DNA from: Candidatus Altimarinota bacterium
Lineage (GTDB): Bacteria; Patescibacteriota; Gracilibacteria; BD1-5; UBA6164
Assembly: GCA_030683605.1 (NCBI GenBank)
Contig: JAUXPL010000043.1
Coordinates: 1-64,000, forward strand
Direction of reading: 5' to 3'
Length of the DNA: 64,000 nt
This document shows positions 1 to 10,798 of the stretch, one piece after another. The position numbers were made by a program, and so were the translations under genes. The notes below the pieces were generated by a model, which was not told the DNA's origin, did not search any database, and worked only from the letters and a program-made list of their open reading frames with translations. Numbering within the stretch: position 1 is the stretch's first letter; each line of letters begins with the position of its first letter.

Positions 1-60
1 TTGTCAAGTTTTTTTGACAAAAAAGTTCAACAAAAAAACACGAAAAAATCGTGTTTTTTT
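1..60. terminator. Hairpins downstream of the truncated kinase gene
   Basis: Two hairpins stand in a row. TTGTCAA and TTGACAA pair at 1-20, and ACACGA and TCGTGT pair at 37-53 within A and T runs covering 32-60. The second is a rho-independent terminator for the minus-strand gene ending at 108, and could work in both directions. Confidence 0.75.
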
Positions 61-107
61 GTGTTTACTTGAAGTCTTGTTTATGGCTTAGATTAAAGAT
101 TATTCAA

Positions 108-1817
108 TTATAGTTTTGTGAAAGTTTTTAGAATGCGAGTTTCAATATACAATCATATATCTTTTATTTCAAATTGTTGTACAGTAAATATATTTTTGAC
201 CAAATCTACTACTTTATATATTTGTTCTTTTAATATATTTAATTCTACTTCTAAATATTTTTGATCATATTCTCAAGTTACTACATCATCCATAATACTT
301 TCTATTTGCATATATGAAGCTGTAACAGGAGTTTTTATCTCATGAGAAGCCATAGATATAAATTCTTTTTGCTGATTTATTAAATTATTATATTCCATTG
401 TTTTTTTATCTACTTCTTTGTCTAGATTTAGATTTAGATAATTTATCTCTGAATATATTTCCATATATTTTATATGTCAAACTAAGAATTTAACGAAATC
501 CTTAATGATACGAATTTCTTCTGTATAAAAATTTTCATTATATGGTTTTTTTCATATTTCTAACAATCAAATTAATACTTTTTTACTATCTATAATTGGA
601 AATATAATGTATACATCTTTATTAATACTATTTTTAATTTTTTCTAAATCATACCTTTTTTTATTTTCTTCTATAAAAACTATATCATTAATAAATATAT
701 CATTTTTAATGTCTTTGGAAAAAAAATTATATAATTCATTATGAGAATTATCATTGGTAAATAATATTAATTCAAAATGTTTTATTGCAAATCTCTTTTT
801 TGATTCTATTATTAAATATTTATTTAAATCATTTACATTTGTTATAAATGGTATATTTTCTTTCCAAGTATTTAATACATTTATAAAATTAATATATTCT
901 GCATTTCAAGGTATTAAATAATAATAAAATTTATGAAATAAATTATAAATTAAAATTCAAATAATTATATCTATATAAGTAAAATTATCATGAATTCACC
1001 AATAATCTAAAAAAGTATCAGGTAATGATAATGAAAATTTTTTAATAAAGTAAAATACAATAAAAGTTGAAGCAACTGATAATAAAAATGTATAAATTTG
1101 TTTATATCTGTAAGATATATCAGTAAAATGATATCTAGTTATAGAATACCAAGTAAATAATAAAAAAGGTAGAATAAACAGTATAATCTCTTTCTCAAAT
1201 AAAAATATTCAATATATTGGTAAAATAAGTTGAAAAACAATTCAAAAGAATATAAATAGAAATGCTCAAAAAAGTATATATTTTAGCCTGATTTTATTGA
1301 TAATATTTAATTTTTTATATTTAAAATGAGTGATAATTATAAATAAAGGTACAGATAAAAAATTTAATCATGTATGAATAAAAAATAATTTTCAATATGA
1401 TTCATAATAATCATTTCTATTACTTAAATATTCCAGATTACTAATAATATATGGAGTATAAATATATAAATAATATAATACTATACAAATAAAGGCTAAA
1501 ACAATACTATTATTACTTAATAATCTACTTTTAGTTAAATTAGATTTACGTTTTATATCAAAATTATATATAAATAATAAAAGACTATAAATTCAAATAA
1601 TTGAGAATAAATACATGAATTTAATATATAATACTAATATATCTAAATCTGTAGTTGTAAAATAAGACATAAAATATAATAAAAACCAAGCACCTAATGA
1701 TAGATTAAATGACATGAAAAAATATCAAGAAGCATTATTGTACTTTTTTATAAATAAATTACCGACATATATCGAAAATATAATAACTATTAAATATAAA
1801 AATAAGTAAATACTCAT
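108..1817 (-). CDS. Membrane sensor histidine kinase lacking the ATP-binding domain
   Basis: A 569-residue protein with TGA read as Gly. About eight hydrophobic segments fill residues 1-300, followed by a GAF-like stretch (about 320-440) and a dimerisation/phosphoacceptor helix with the H-box FISMASHEIKTP, His492. Only 77 residues follow the His, ending FTKL-TAA just before a terminator, so the N, G1 and G2 boxes of a kinase catalytic domain are absent. It may be a phosphotransfer partner, a decoy, or a truncated kinase. The OmpR-type regulator at 4075 is the obvious candidate partner. The start ATG at 1817 has no clear ribosome binding site, as is usual in this window. Confidence 0.8.
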
Positions 1818-1867
1818 GATAATAAATAAAAAAATAATATATTCAAAGTATATATTATTTTTTTATT

Positions 1868-2737
1868 TTATGCAACAATAACTTCATTAAGTAAATGTCT
1901 AAATTTTTTTACAAATTGTCTAACTCATAAATTATAAGATTCCTTGTATTTTATTACTACATTCTCTTGGATATATAAATCACTATTACATTTATCTGAT
2001 CTATTAATTCTATATTTTCTAATTTCTTCATCATTTATTAATTCTAAATTCACTATTCCCATAGAATGATGAAATCAATGCAAATTACTTCAAGTATCTA
2101 ATTCTGTAACTCACATAATATTATTATAATTATCTGGAACTGAGTTAAAAAAAGTCTTTATCATTTCAAATACTATATAAAAGCTTCTATATTTTTCTAA
2201 TGTTCCCATAGATGAAAATGATAATATATCATTAGGAATTGTTATTCATATTTTTTTTATAATACGGTCTTTTATCATCTCGTTAATATCTTCTCTATAA
2301 TACTGAGAAAGTTCTCTTCTATATATAGTAATGAACTCTTCAATATATCAATCCATAAATCACAAAATTTCTCAATTTTCTGAATTTTTTGATATTGATA
2401 TAAATGATTCCTTACTATTATATAATCTTTCTTTCAAATTTTCAATATTAGAGTTTTCATCATATATAAAATCTGTATCAGAATTACAGTTATTACACTT
2501 AATAGAATCTCAAGAAATTATTTCTTCTAATTTCGTAACACTTTCCATTCTCAAATCCAAGAGTAAATGTCAAAACACATCATTCTTTGAATGAATAAGA
2601 CCGCATCATTTGCACTTTACATATTCTCATAATCAATATGCCCACATATCTTTCTCTACCATTACAATTTTTCTTAACTCATTTTCTCATAAACTCTTAG
2701 GATCAACAGACTCTATATGCAAATTCAATTTCGACAT
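1868..2737 (-). CDS. Zinc-ribbon protein of unknown function
   Basis: A 289-residue protein. Residues about 45-95 hold two Cys pairs (CKGCG and CNNCN), which suggests a small zinc-binding domain at the N-terminus. The middle (GEILGFMDGYIEEF) loosely resembles an acetyltransferase core strand-turn, but this is not enough to assign GNAT. The C-terminal part is charged and ends in a basic helix. It lies upstream of the kinase on the same strand, 50 bases away, and may be co-transcribed with it. I do not recognise the family. Confidence 0.7.
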
Positions 2738-2995
2738 AATAAATTATTATAAAATAATGTATTATTATTATGTCAATAAAAAGTAACATTTATGTAACAA
2801 AATTACACAAAAAAATAAAATATTAGGAAAAAAATAAAAAATAAAAATTTTAATTTTTAGTATAAAGTGATGTTTTAACTTATTTTAAGCCAATTATTCT
2901 ATTTTTTTGTATAAAATTTTATGTCGAAATTTTAAGGTTGTATTAAGGTCCTTGTTATATAATGCATTCATATTATATTTTATAAATAAAAAAAA
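2738..2995. other. Divergent intergenic control region
   Basis: About 260 bases between the minus-strand zinc-ribbon gene and the plus-strand EAL gene. Apart from the promoter and direct repeats at 2932-2963, it holds only AT-rich sequence. Confidence 0.6.
2932..2963 (+). promoter_or_regulatory. Direct-repeat activator site with -10 box
   Basis: TTAAGG occurs at 2932-2937 and again at 2943-2948, an 11-base period typical of OmpR/PhoB-type response regulator sites. A perfect TATAAT follows at 2958-2963, so the repeats sit where a -35 box would be. The layout suggests activator-dependent transcription of the EAL/response-regulator operon, possibly autoregulation by the product of the gene at 4075. 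Confidence 0.55.
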
Positions 2996-4072
2996 ATGGC
3001 TGCAAAAATAACATTTTCTAATTCATTGGAATTAAATAATACTTGAACTACCTTTACACAATCTGTAAATTCATTAGTTGATGCAACAATTGAAAGTACA
3101 AAAAATAGTTCTGATAATATTTTAAAATTCAATGAAATAAAAAATCCTTTAATAAAAAATAACATATTGATGATAAGAAACTATGTAAAAAAATTTCCTG
3201 ATTTGTTTAGTGAGTACAAAAATTCATATTATGAACTTTTCAATTTAGAATATAACACTATCAAATTAAAACACAATTATACAAAATATATTAATGATTT
3301 TTTCAATACTATTTATACAAATTCTGAATTATGAGTAAATTATCAAAGAATATTAAATGATAAATGAAATACAGAATTCAGCGAAGCATTATTAAGAATT
3401 TGATGAATAAAATGATTTAATCATATTGATTATTTAGAAATTCACAATAATCTTTGAAAATGAATATATGTATTTTATAATATAATTGAAAAAGTTTTCA
3501 AAGATATAAGTGAATGAAAAATAAATTGAGAAATTTCATTAAATGTAGAAGTAAAAGATATTGAAAATGAAAATTTTTTCAAAATCATAAAATTTTTAAA
3601 AGATAAATATAATATTGATTTATCTAAACAAAAGATTATATTTGAAATACTAGAAAATGAAAAATTACCAAATACTACAGAATTTAAACAAAAAATAACA
3701 AGATTAAAAAATCTTGGATTCAATATAGCATTGGATGATATACTTTCTGAGAAAGTACCTCTAGAAGATGTATTAAAAAATCTAAATTTTGCTTGAAATA
3801 ATTTGGATATGATAAAAATTGATTGAAAAATGTTACAATCATTTTATAGTATTTACAAAACAGCTTATGGAATATTCTGAAAATGATTTAATGATTTAAA
3901 AGAAGTTTTGTCTAAAATATCAAAAAAATGAATAAAAATTGTAGCTGAATGGATAGAAGACATGGATATGCTGAATTTTGCTAAAAATATTTTATGAATA
4001 AAATATTTTCAATGATTTTTCAGTAATAAAGAAGAGAATATTAAAATATTACAATGTAACTCTCAAATATAA
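2996..4072 (+). CDS. EAL-domain (cyclic-di-GMP phosphodiesterase-like) protein
   Basis: A 358-residue protein with a helical N-terminal part (about 1-125) and an EAL domain. Signature elements in order are SEALLRI (EAL motif), NVEV, FEILENE, ALDDI, KIDGK, KIVAEWIED and YFQGFFS. Most metal and substrate residues are therefore recognisable, but the loop normally reading DDFGTG is DDILSE, so activity is uncertain. There is no signal peptide or membrane segment. The response-regulator gene begins 3 bases downstream, so the two form one operon and probably one pathway. Confidence 0.75.
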
Positions 4073-4074
4073 AT

Positions 4075-4743
4075 ATGTATATAACCATTATAGAAGATGA
4101 AAAAGTATTATCTAATAATATTTCTAAAAAACTTATTAAAAATTGATTTAATACTAGGATATTAAACAGTTATAATGATTTCATGAATGAAACATTTATA
4201 GAATCTGACTTATATGTAGTTGATATATCTCTAAGAGACTGAAGTTGATTTGATATAATCAAATTTTTAAGAGAGACAAAAAATAGTATCTCTCCTATTA
4301 TTATTACTTCTGGATACAATGATACTGAAAAAAAAGTATATTGACTAGAAATATGAGCTGATGATTATTTAGCAAAACCTTTTTCTGCTGAAGAATTAAT
4401 AGCAAGAATAAGAGCATTACTAAGAAGAAGTTATAAAGTAACATGAAGTTCTAGAAAAATCTATAAAGATATAGTATTAGATTTAAAAAATAATGAAATT
4501 CTAAAAAATTGAGTAAAAATTGAAATGACTCCTCGCGAACAAATGTTAGCAGAATTATTTTTACTAAATATATGAATATTAATCACAAAAGAAAAACTAA
4601 TAAATTCAGTATGGTGAGAACATGATTTATTAAAAGTATCTGATAATAATATAAATGTTACAGTTTCTAATGTAAGAAAAAAATTATGAGAAAATTTCAA
4701 TCTTAAAACTATAGTAAATAAATGATATAGATTAGAAAAATAA
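4075..4743 (+). CDS. OmpR-family response regulator
   Basis: A 222-residue protein. The receiver domain (1-115) shows the acidic pair EDE near residue 8, phosphoacceptor Asp50 in YVVDISLRDG, the switch region IIITSG and the conserved Lys of LAKPF. A linker leads to a winged-helix DNA-binding domain (about 130-222) with MTPREQMLAEL and VTVSNVRKKLG, ending with the wing KGYRLEK. It follows the EAL gene by 3 bases. The direct repeats before that operon are a plausible binding site. The cognate kinase may be the ATPase-less sensor at 108-1817. Confidence 0.93.
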
Positions 4744-4878
4744 AAATAACCCTATCCTGAATTCTTTCCCTTATATAAGGGCAAGGGGCTACATTATTTA
4801 ATTTGTAGCCTACCCCAGCTTTAGCTGGAGAATTTATGCCCGTAGGGAGGTATCCTGTGGACAAGGATGGGTTATTTT
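4744..4878. repeat. Long GC-rich palindromic element
   Basis: The outer arms AATAACCC.ATCCT and AGGATGGGTTATT enclose smaller hairpins (CCCTTATATAAGGG; CCAGCTTTAGCTGG). The whole lies between the convergent regulator and idi genes and could terminate both. Pieces such as GGCAAGGGGCTAC and CCGTAGGGAGGTATCCTG recur around 8.1, 15.0, 21.1 and 50.45 kb. Confidence 0.8.
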
Positions 4879-5394
4879 TTATTTAAATACTCTGTCAAAA
4901 TAATCTCTAACTATTATATAAAACCATTTAGTATAATTGTCAGGATTTTTTTGTATATCTGATTTCAAATCATCTATTGATATCCATTTCCAATCCATTG
5001 CTTCTTCACTATTTAAATTTGGTACTTCATTATAAATTCATGTATAAATATGTAAATATTCATGCTCAGTTAATTCATTATCCAATTCAACTTTATAAAT
5101 AAATTCTGTTTTTTTAGTTAAATTAGTATCAAATCACATTTCTTCAACTAATCTTCTATGAATAGCATTTTCTAATGTTTCTCAAACTCTAGGATGACTA
5201 CAACAAGTATTTGTCCATTTTCATCCTGAATGATATTTTCATAAATCTCTTTGTTGTAACATAAGTTCTCATTTTGAGTTGAATACTAGGATAGAAAAAG
5301 CTCTATGCAATAGAGCTTTTCTATGAACATCCATTTTTTCTCACTCAGAAATCTGATTATCAAATTGATCTACAACTATAATATTTTCTTGCAT
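4879..5394 (-). CDS. idi: Isopentenyl-diphosphate delta-isomerase (type 1)
   Basis: A 171-residue Nudix-fold enzyme interconverting isopentenyl and dimethylallyl diphosphate. Family hallmarks are clear: EKMDVHRKALLHRAFS, YHSGGKWTNTCCSHPR with the catalytic Cys, RRLVEEMGF, YKVELDNELTEHEY and a C-terminal WFYIIVRD. It is the last gene of the pnp operon (24 bases after the small gene at 5419). No mevalonate or MEP gene is visible in the window, so the isoprenoid source is unknown. A CrtI-like desaturase at 53389 is the only other isoprenoid-linked gene here. Confidence 0.95.
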
Positions 5395-5418
5395 ATTATA
5401 CCATTTATATTTTATAAA

Positions 5419-5745
5419 TTAAAGTAATCATTGAACAGCATTTCTTACTTCTTCTAACTCTTGTTTTAATACATTATTATGATAAATATTATACATAATA
5501 ATATTCAACTGTGTTAATATTCTAATCTTTATCTTATCATCTATATTACTTTTTGATATTTTCAATGATAATTTTACTATTTGTTTATCATCATAATTTT
5601 CCTCTATCTTAATGAAAAATCACTCTAATAAATTATTAAGCTCTATTACATTCTTTGATTGAGTTAAAAACTTAATAGATGGTCTAATAAATCAAAAATA
5701 CTCTATTAAATCTACTCATTTGCTTTCTTCTATACTATTATACAT
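5419..5745 (-). CDS. Small helical protein of unknown function
   Basis: A 108-residue, highly charged, apparently all-helical protein (MYNSIEESKG... to RNAVQGLL) with no recognised motif. It begins 1 base after the pnp stop and ends 24 bases before idi, so it is co-transcribed with both. It has no signal peptide or membrane span. Confidence 0.65.
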
Positions 5746-5746
5746 A

Positions 5747-8047
5747 TTATAAATTATCAATAATATTTTCTTCTTTGTTTATATTTGATGATGTATCAAC
5801 TATAATTGTATCAGCTTTTTTTACTACTTCTACTTTTTTAACTATTTCATCAAATTTTCTTTTTAAACCTATTTTTCATTTAGCAGTATCTACTTGAATG
5901 ATTTCAAATTCAACTATATCTCATAATTTAACTACATCTTCTACTTTCATTACTCTTTCTGCTGATAATTTAGAAATATGTATCATTCATGATTGTCATC
6001 TGAATTCTACTATAGCTCATGTACCATCAATTATTTTAACTACTTTTCAAGTTGATTTATAACCTATTTCTGGAATCCATAACATTTCATTTATTTCTCA
6101 TATAGCTTTTTGACCTCATTCTTGAGTTCTTGCTGTAATAGTAGTTATTCCATCATCTGCTATAGATATTTTTACATTGTATTCTGCTTCTAATCTTTGA
6201 ACATTTTCTCATCATTTACCTATAACTGCTCTTATTTTATCTACTGGTATACTCATTGTCATAATTAATGGAGCATAAGGAGATAGATTTGGATTCACAA
6301 TTGGTTGAACTTCAAGCATTTTTGATAATATATAATCAGTTGCATCTTTTCATTGTGTAAATGCATCTTTAAATACTTGCATTTTTAATCATTTGATTTT
6401 TACATCTAATTGCATAGCTGTAATTCATTTTGATGTTCTTGCTAATTTGAAATCCATATCTCACAAGAAATCTTCTTGTGCTTGTATATCTGATAATATT
6501 TTATAATCACCTGTTTTATCATCATATATCATTCACATAGCTACTCATGCTACAGGAGCTTTTATAGGTACTCATGCATGCATAAGACTCATAGTAGAAC
6601 CACATACAGAAGCCATAGATGAAGAACCATTACAAGTAGTTATCTCTGATACTACTCTCATAGTATATGGGAAATCTATTAGATCTGGTAATACAGGAAT
6701 CAATGCTCTTTCAGCTAATGCTCAGTGTCCTATTTCTCTTCTACCTACTCATCTCATCATTCTCACTTCTCATACTGAATAAGGTGGGAAATTGTATTGA
6801 TGGAAATATCTCTTTGAAGATTCTGGCATCATTCATTCCAAAGTAAGTGCATCATCAGGTCCTCAAAGAGTTACTATAGATAAAGCTTGAGTCATACCTC
6901 TTTGAAATAATGCTGATCAATGTGTTCTAGGTAATAATCCTGTTTCTCAAATCACTTCTCTCACTTCGTCTAGTTTTCTACCATCAAGTCTTTTACTTTT
7001 TGAAATAACATTTTTTCTCATTACTTCTTTTACTCTTTTGTAAACCAAAGCTCAAACTGAACCTTCATCTACACTTGATTGTCATTCTTCCAAACTACAA
7101 GCATCTTTTATTCATTGTTCTGACATTCATTCTAATAATCATTTTTCTCTAAAAAATTCTACAGTTTCTTTATCTAAATTATCTAATTCTTTTTGGAATT
7201 CTTTTTTACCTTTTTCATATAAACATTCTAATTTTTCTTCTGTTAAGAATTCTTTAGACACTTCATATAATGAAATATCTGGATTATTATAAGTAGCAAC
7301 AATTTCTGGAATACCAAATTGTTTTGAGTAATCATCAATGAAATCTATTTGTGCATTACACAAATCTTTTATAATTTTATGAGCATATTCTAATCCAGAC
7401 ATCATTTCATCATCACTTACTTCTTGTCATCCTGCTTCTACCATTGTAATTGCGTCCAAAGTACCAGCAACAACTAGACTCAATATAGCATTATCTTCTT
7501 CTTCTACTGATGGATCATATATGAATTTACCTTCTTTTGTAGTAATTATTTTTACTCAAGCAACTGGTCATTCAAAAGGTGCTCAAGTCATCATTAATCC
7601 TAAAGAAGCACTAGTTATTCACCATGTACCTAAGTCTTTTTCTCAAGTAGCTGATAAAACTGATACAAGTATTTGAGTATCGTTAATTATTCATTTAGGA
7701 AACATAGGTCTAATTGGTCTATCTATAAGTCTAGAAGTAAGTGTAGCACCATCACTGGGCCTTCCCTCTCTTCTTTGAAATCTATTACCACCAATTAATC
7801 AAGTTGCATAAAATTTTTCTATAAAATCTACAACAAGTGGAAAAAAGTCAGCTTTTGTATTCAATCATTCAGTTTTGAATCAAACAGTTGTAAACATTAT
7901 ATTATCCAAATCATCACTCATCATTACAGCACCATTTGTCAGTAAACCTAACTTACCTGTTTCAAAAGTATAATTTTTCCCTTCTATAATATAACTCTTT
8001 TTTAATGGAGTTATTTTAGTAGCATTTTTATCTGATAATCCTATCAT
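5747..8047 (-). CDS. pnp: Polyribonucleotide nucleotidyltransferase (PNPase)
   Basis: A 766-residue phosphorolytic 3'-5' exoribonuclease. It has two RNase PH-like domains ([29 protein letters not shown] in the first half, a second core around 6500-6950), a KH domain and a C-terminal S1 domain, followed by a short acidic tail. TGA-encoded glycines are numerous and fall at conserved places (ATGEKDLGTWG). The length is a little above the usual 700-720. It is the first gene of an operon with the small gene at 5419 and idi. The 240-base leader holds a palindromic element and an inverted repeat, which might take part in control as pnp leaders often do. Confidence 0.96.
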
Positions 8048-8068
8048 AAATAATAGTTAGTTAATATG

Positions 8069-8137
8069 TAAAACCTCTCTCTTGTCGACAGGATACCTCC
8101 CTACGGGCATAAATTCTTACTTATATTATGAGAAAGA
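8069..8137. repeat. Palindromic element in the pnp leader
   Basis: CCTCTCTCTTGTC at the left and GAGAAAGAGG at the right form the stem. The inside carries the recurring GACAGGATACCTCCCTACGG. It lies 22-90 bases before the pnp start. Confidence 0.7.
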
Positions 8138-8175
8138 GGCTTCAAAAAATATAAGACGAAAATTAGTAGAACAAA

Positions 8176-8231
8176 TAATGAAATATACAAGCCAATAATT
8201 ATATAAAATTACAAGTATGTATATTTCATCA
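8176..8231. repeat. Inverted repeat upstream of pnp
   Basis: TAATGAAATATAC at 8176-8188 pairs with GTATATTTCATCA at 8219-8231 (12 of 13). It may be an operator or an RNA hairpin in the pnp/Fic intergenic region. No protein is encoded here. Confidence 0.5.
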
Positions 8232-8287
8232 TTTATTTAGTCTATAATTTATCTTTTGTATTATATAAATTATGTTATAAAAGGCAA

Positions 8288-8311
8288 AAAAAAGTGCCAA
8301 AGGCACTTTTT
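8288..8311. terminator. Terminator of the Fic gene
   Basis: AAAGTGCC and GGCACTTT pair with a two- to three-base loop, flanked by A and T runs. It lies at the stop codon of the minus-strand Fic gene. Confidence 0.85.
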
Positions 8312-9053
8312 AATCCTCAAAAAATCTTAGATAATCACTCATATTCTCATATGTTTGCCATAAAAAGTATTTATAAAAATCATTTTCTGTTTTATTTTTT
8401 CATAAACTTTGTATATATTCCAGTCTTGTAACTACTGGAAATATAATTGGTAAAAAAGAATATTTTATTAAATATAAATTCATAAGTAACCTAGCTATTC
8501 TACCATTTCAATCTATAAATGGATTTATTTTTACAAAATCAAAATGTATTTTTGATATTTTTGATAAAGGATTTTTTGTTTCAGTATTACAAAATATTAC
8601 AAATTCTTTCATTAATTTTTTTACTTCTTTTGAACTAGGTAATTTATCCTCAGAACCAGAAATATATACTGGAATATCTCTATATTTTCATAAATTTTCT
8701 TTTTCAATTCATGATAAAAGTTTTATATGTAAATCTAATAGAAATTTTTCCGTTAAAATGAAATCAGATTCAAAAAATTCCCAAATAGTATCTGTTAATT
8801 CTGCTAAATTTTGAGTTTCTTTTACTTCTTTTAATGTTTTTCATCATACAGTAATTCCGTCCTCTACTAATATTTTCACTTCTTCATTTGTAAAACTATT
8901 TCATTCTATTGCATTTGATTGAGCTGTAAATCATATTTTGAACCATGACTTTAAGTTATTTAATTGAATACTAGAAAATGGTCTAAATTTATCTATTTTA
9001 GACTTCAAATCATAAATTTCTTTTTCATATTTTATAATATCAATATTTAACAT
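8310..9053 (-). CDS. Fic-domain protein
   Basis: A 247-residue protein of the Fido family, which usually transfers AMP to Tyr/Ser/Thr side chains. The core motif is HFDFVKINPFIDGNGRIARL, close to HxFx(D/E)GNGR, with the catalytic His. An upstream SNAIEGNS matches the (S/T)xxxE(G/N) inhibitory-helix motif, so it is probably class II and self-inhibited. There is no antitoxin partner next to it, no signal peptide and no membrane segment. It could modify host or own proteins; the target cannot be told from the sequence. Confidence 0.92.
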
Positions 9054-9114
9054 ATTTGTTAATTTATAGCTATAATTGGATTATATTATATGGATAAATG
9101 CAGTTTAAGCAAAC

Positions 9115-9157
9115 AAAAAAAGTAGATATGTAGCAATGCTACATATCTACTTTTTGT
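9115..9157. terminator. Terminator of the His-rich protein gene
   Basis: A long perfect hairpin (AGTAGATATGTAGC pairing with GCTACATATCTACT, short loop) flanked by A and T runs, 7 bases past the stop codon at 9164. Confidence 0.9.
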
Positions 9158-9163
9158 AAACTA

Positions 9164-9457
9164 CTAATGTTTACAACATCCTCATTCTTCTTTTCCATGT
9201 TTATGTTCATGTGTATGTCAATGATCATGTGAATGACCATGGTCATGTCAAGCACCACCACAACATCCACCATCATGTGCATGTTCTTCGTAAGCTACTT
9301 GTTCTTGTATAAATGCCATAAAACTATCTATTAACACTTCAACCATTTTTGAATCATCTGTTATTTGTTCTCCTGTTTCACTTGGAATAATTTGTTTGAT
9401 TAATTCTAAATGTGCTACATATTCTGGACTTAATTCTATTTTTACTTTATTTGACAT
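9164..9457 (-). CDS. Small His/Cys-rich metal-binding protein
   Basis: A 97-residue protein. Residues 1-60 are an acidic helical domain (MSNKVKIELSPEYVAHLEL). The tail holds GGCCGGAG, then a run of His alternating with Asp, Gly, Glu and Lys (HDHGHSHDHGHTHEHKH), and finally EEGGCCKH. The pattern of 10 or so His plus two Cys pairs suggests storage or delivery of Ni, Zn or Cu. It uses both GGN and TGA glycine codons. Reading TGA as a stop would cut off the His-rich tail. It is monocistronic with its own terminator. A link to the copper operon at 58-64 kb is possible but not shown. Confidence 0.8.
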
Positions 9458-9567
9458 AATTTTATTATGTTATTTTTAAATAATACTCATTTTTATAAGT
9501 AATTTTATTATAATTTAATATTTAAGAAAATCAAATAAATAGAAGTTCCTAAATATTATAATACATT

Positions 9568-10683
9568 TTACTTATTATTTTTGAATATTTTATTTGCAAC
9601 TATATGTACTATTTTTTTTCTAGTTTTTATGACTTCTTCGGCTCAATCAATTTGTAATTCTCCTTTTTCAGACATAAATATTGCGATATTACGAGTTGAA
9701 GGAATTTTTGCAAAAATAATATTTAATATTACCATAATAGGAACCGATAAAATCATTCCTACAATTCACCAAATAGCTCACCAAAATCACAATGCAATAA
9801 TAATTACGAGGGGGCTTAAATTTAATTTATTTCACATATATTTAGGTTCTATAATATTTCACATAAGTACTTGTATAGAAGTAAGTCAAGAAATAATTAA
9901 TAAAAAAGAATAATATGAATCAAATTGAATTAATGAAAATAAAGAAGCTAATAATACTGCAATAATTGATCAAATATTTGGTATAAAATTTAAAATAAAA
10001 ATTAATAAAGACCAAAATAAGGCAAAATCTAATCAAAACAACATCATAATAATATAGCTTAACAATGCAGTAATTAAACTTACTATAGTTTTTATTACAA
10101 AATATGATTTGATATCTCTTTTTATTTTTTCTATAGTTTCTATTACATTTTTTTTATTATTATCATCTAACATCATTAAATTTAACTTTTTTTTGAAATA
10201 TCTATATTCCAGCAATATAAAAAGAACATAAAATAATATTATTCAAGCGCTACTAAAAATAGAAGTAAATCAACTTAGAACAGATGTAAATATAGATTGT
10301 AAATTCAAGCTACTCAAAATCTCTCACAAACTCGCAGGAACAGGGATATGAAAATATTGAAAAGCTTGAGAAAGCATATTATATACTTTTTGTTGATAAT
10401 CTGGTAAAAGCCTAATCAAATCCTGCAAGTTTGTACCTAACATCTTCCATAATAACCATATTATAAAAATATAAGTTCATAATGATAATATAAACGAAAT
10501 AATTACAGGTATTTTAAAACTTCTAAAATAATTTGATAATCAGATTATTGCAAATGAAAAAAGCAATGCAATAATAAAAGGTATTATTAAACTAGCTCAT
10601 ATATATAAAATATAAAAAACTATAAAAAATACTATTATCGACATAGAAATATTTAGTAGATTATTTGATTCTTTTTTGAACAT
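9568..10683 (-). CDS. AI-2E family (PerM-like) membrane transporter
   Basis: A 371-residue multi-pass membrane protein with the usual layout of the family: two or three N-terminal helices, an extracytoplasmic loop (VPASLGEILSSL), and a C-terminal half with FALFWSLLIFILNFIPNIGS and FGGAIWGIVGMILSVPI. The family name is historic, and members move diverse small solutes. It stands alone between the His-rich gene and the small gene at 10799. Confidence 0.9.
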
Positions 10684-10765
10684 AAAATAATAATTAAAAA
10701 TAATATATCTTATATGAAATATATTATACTAAAAAATAAGTATTAATAAAATTTTTATAAAAATT

Positions 10766-10793
10766 AAAAGAATGAGTAAAAACTCATTCTTTT
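10766..10793. terminator. Terminator just behind the TGA of the gene at 10799
   Basis: AAAAGAATGAGT and ACTCATTCTTTT form a perfect hairpin with a short A-rich loop. It begins 5 bases beyond the TGA at 10799-10801. If TGA is read as Gly, translation runs straight through this stem. Confidence 0.9.
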
Positions 10794-10798
10794 AAAAA

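Noticed and set aside
9581-9913. A 110-residue open frame on the plus strand
   Set aside because: It is the antisense shadow of the AI-2E family transporter gene, which has clear family motifs on the other strand.
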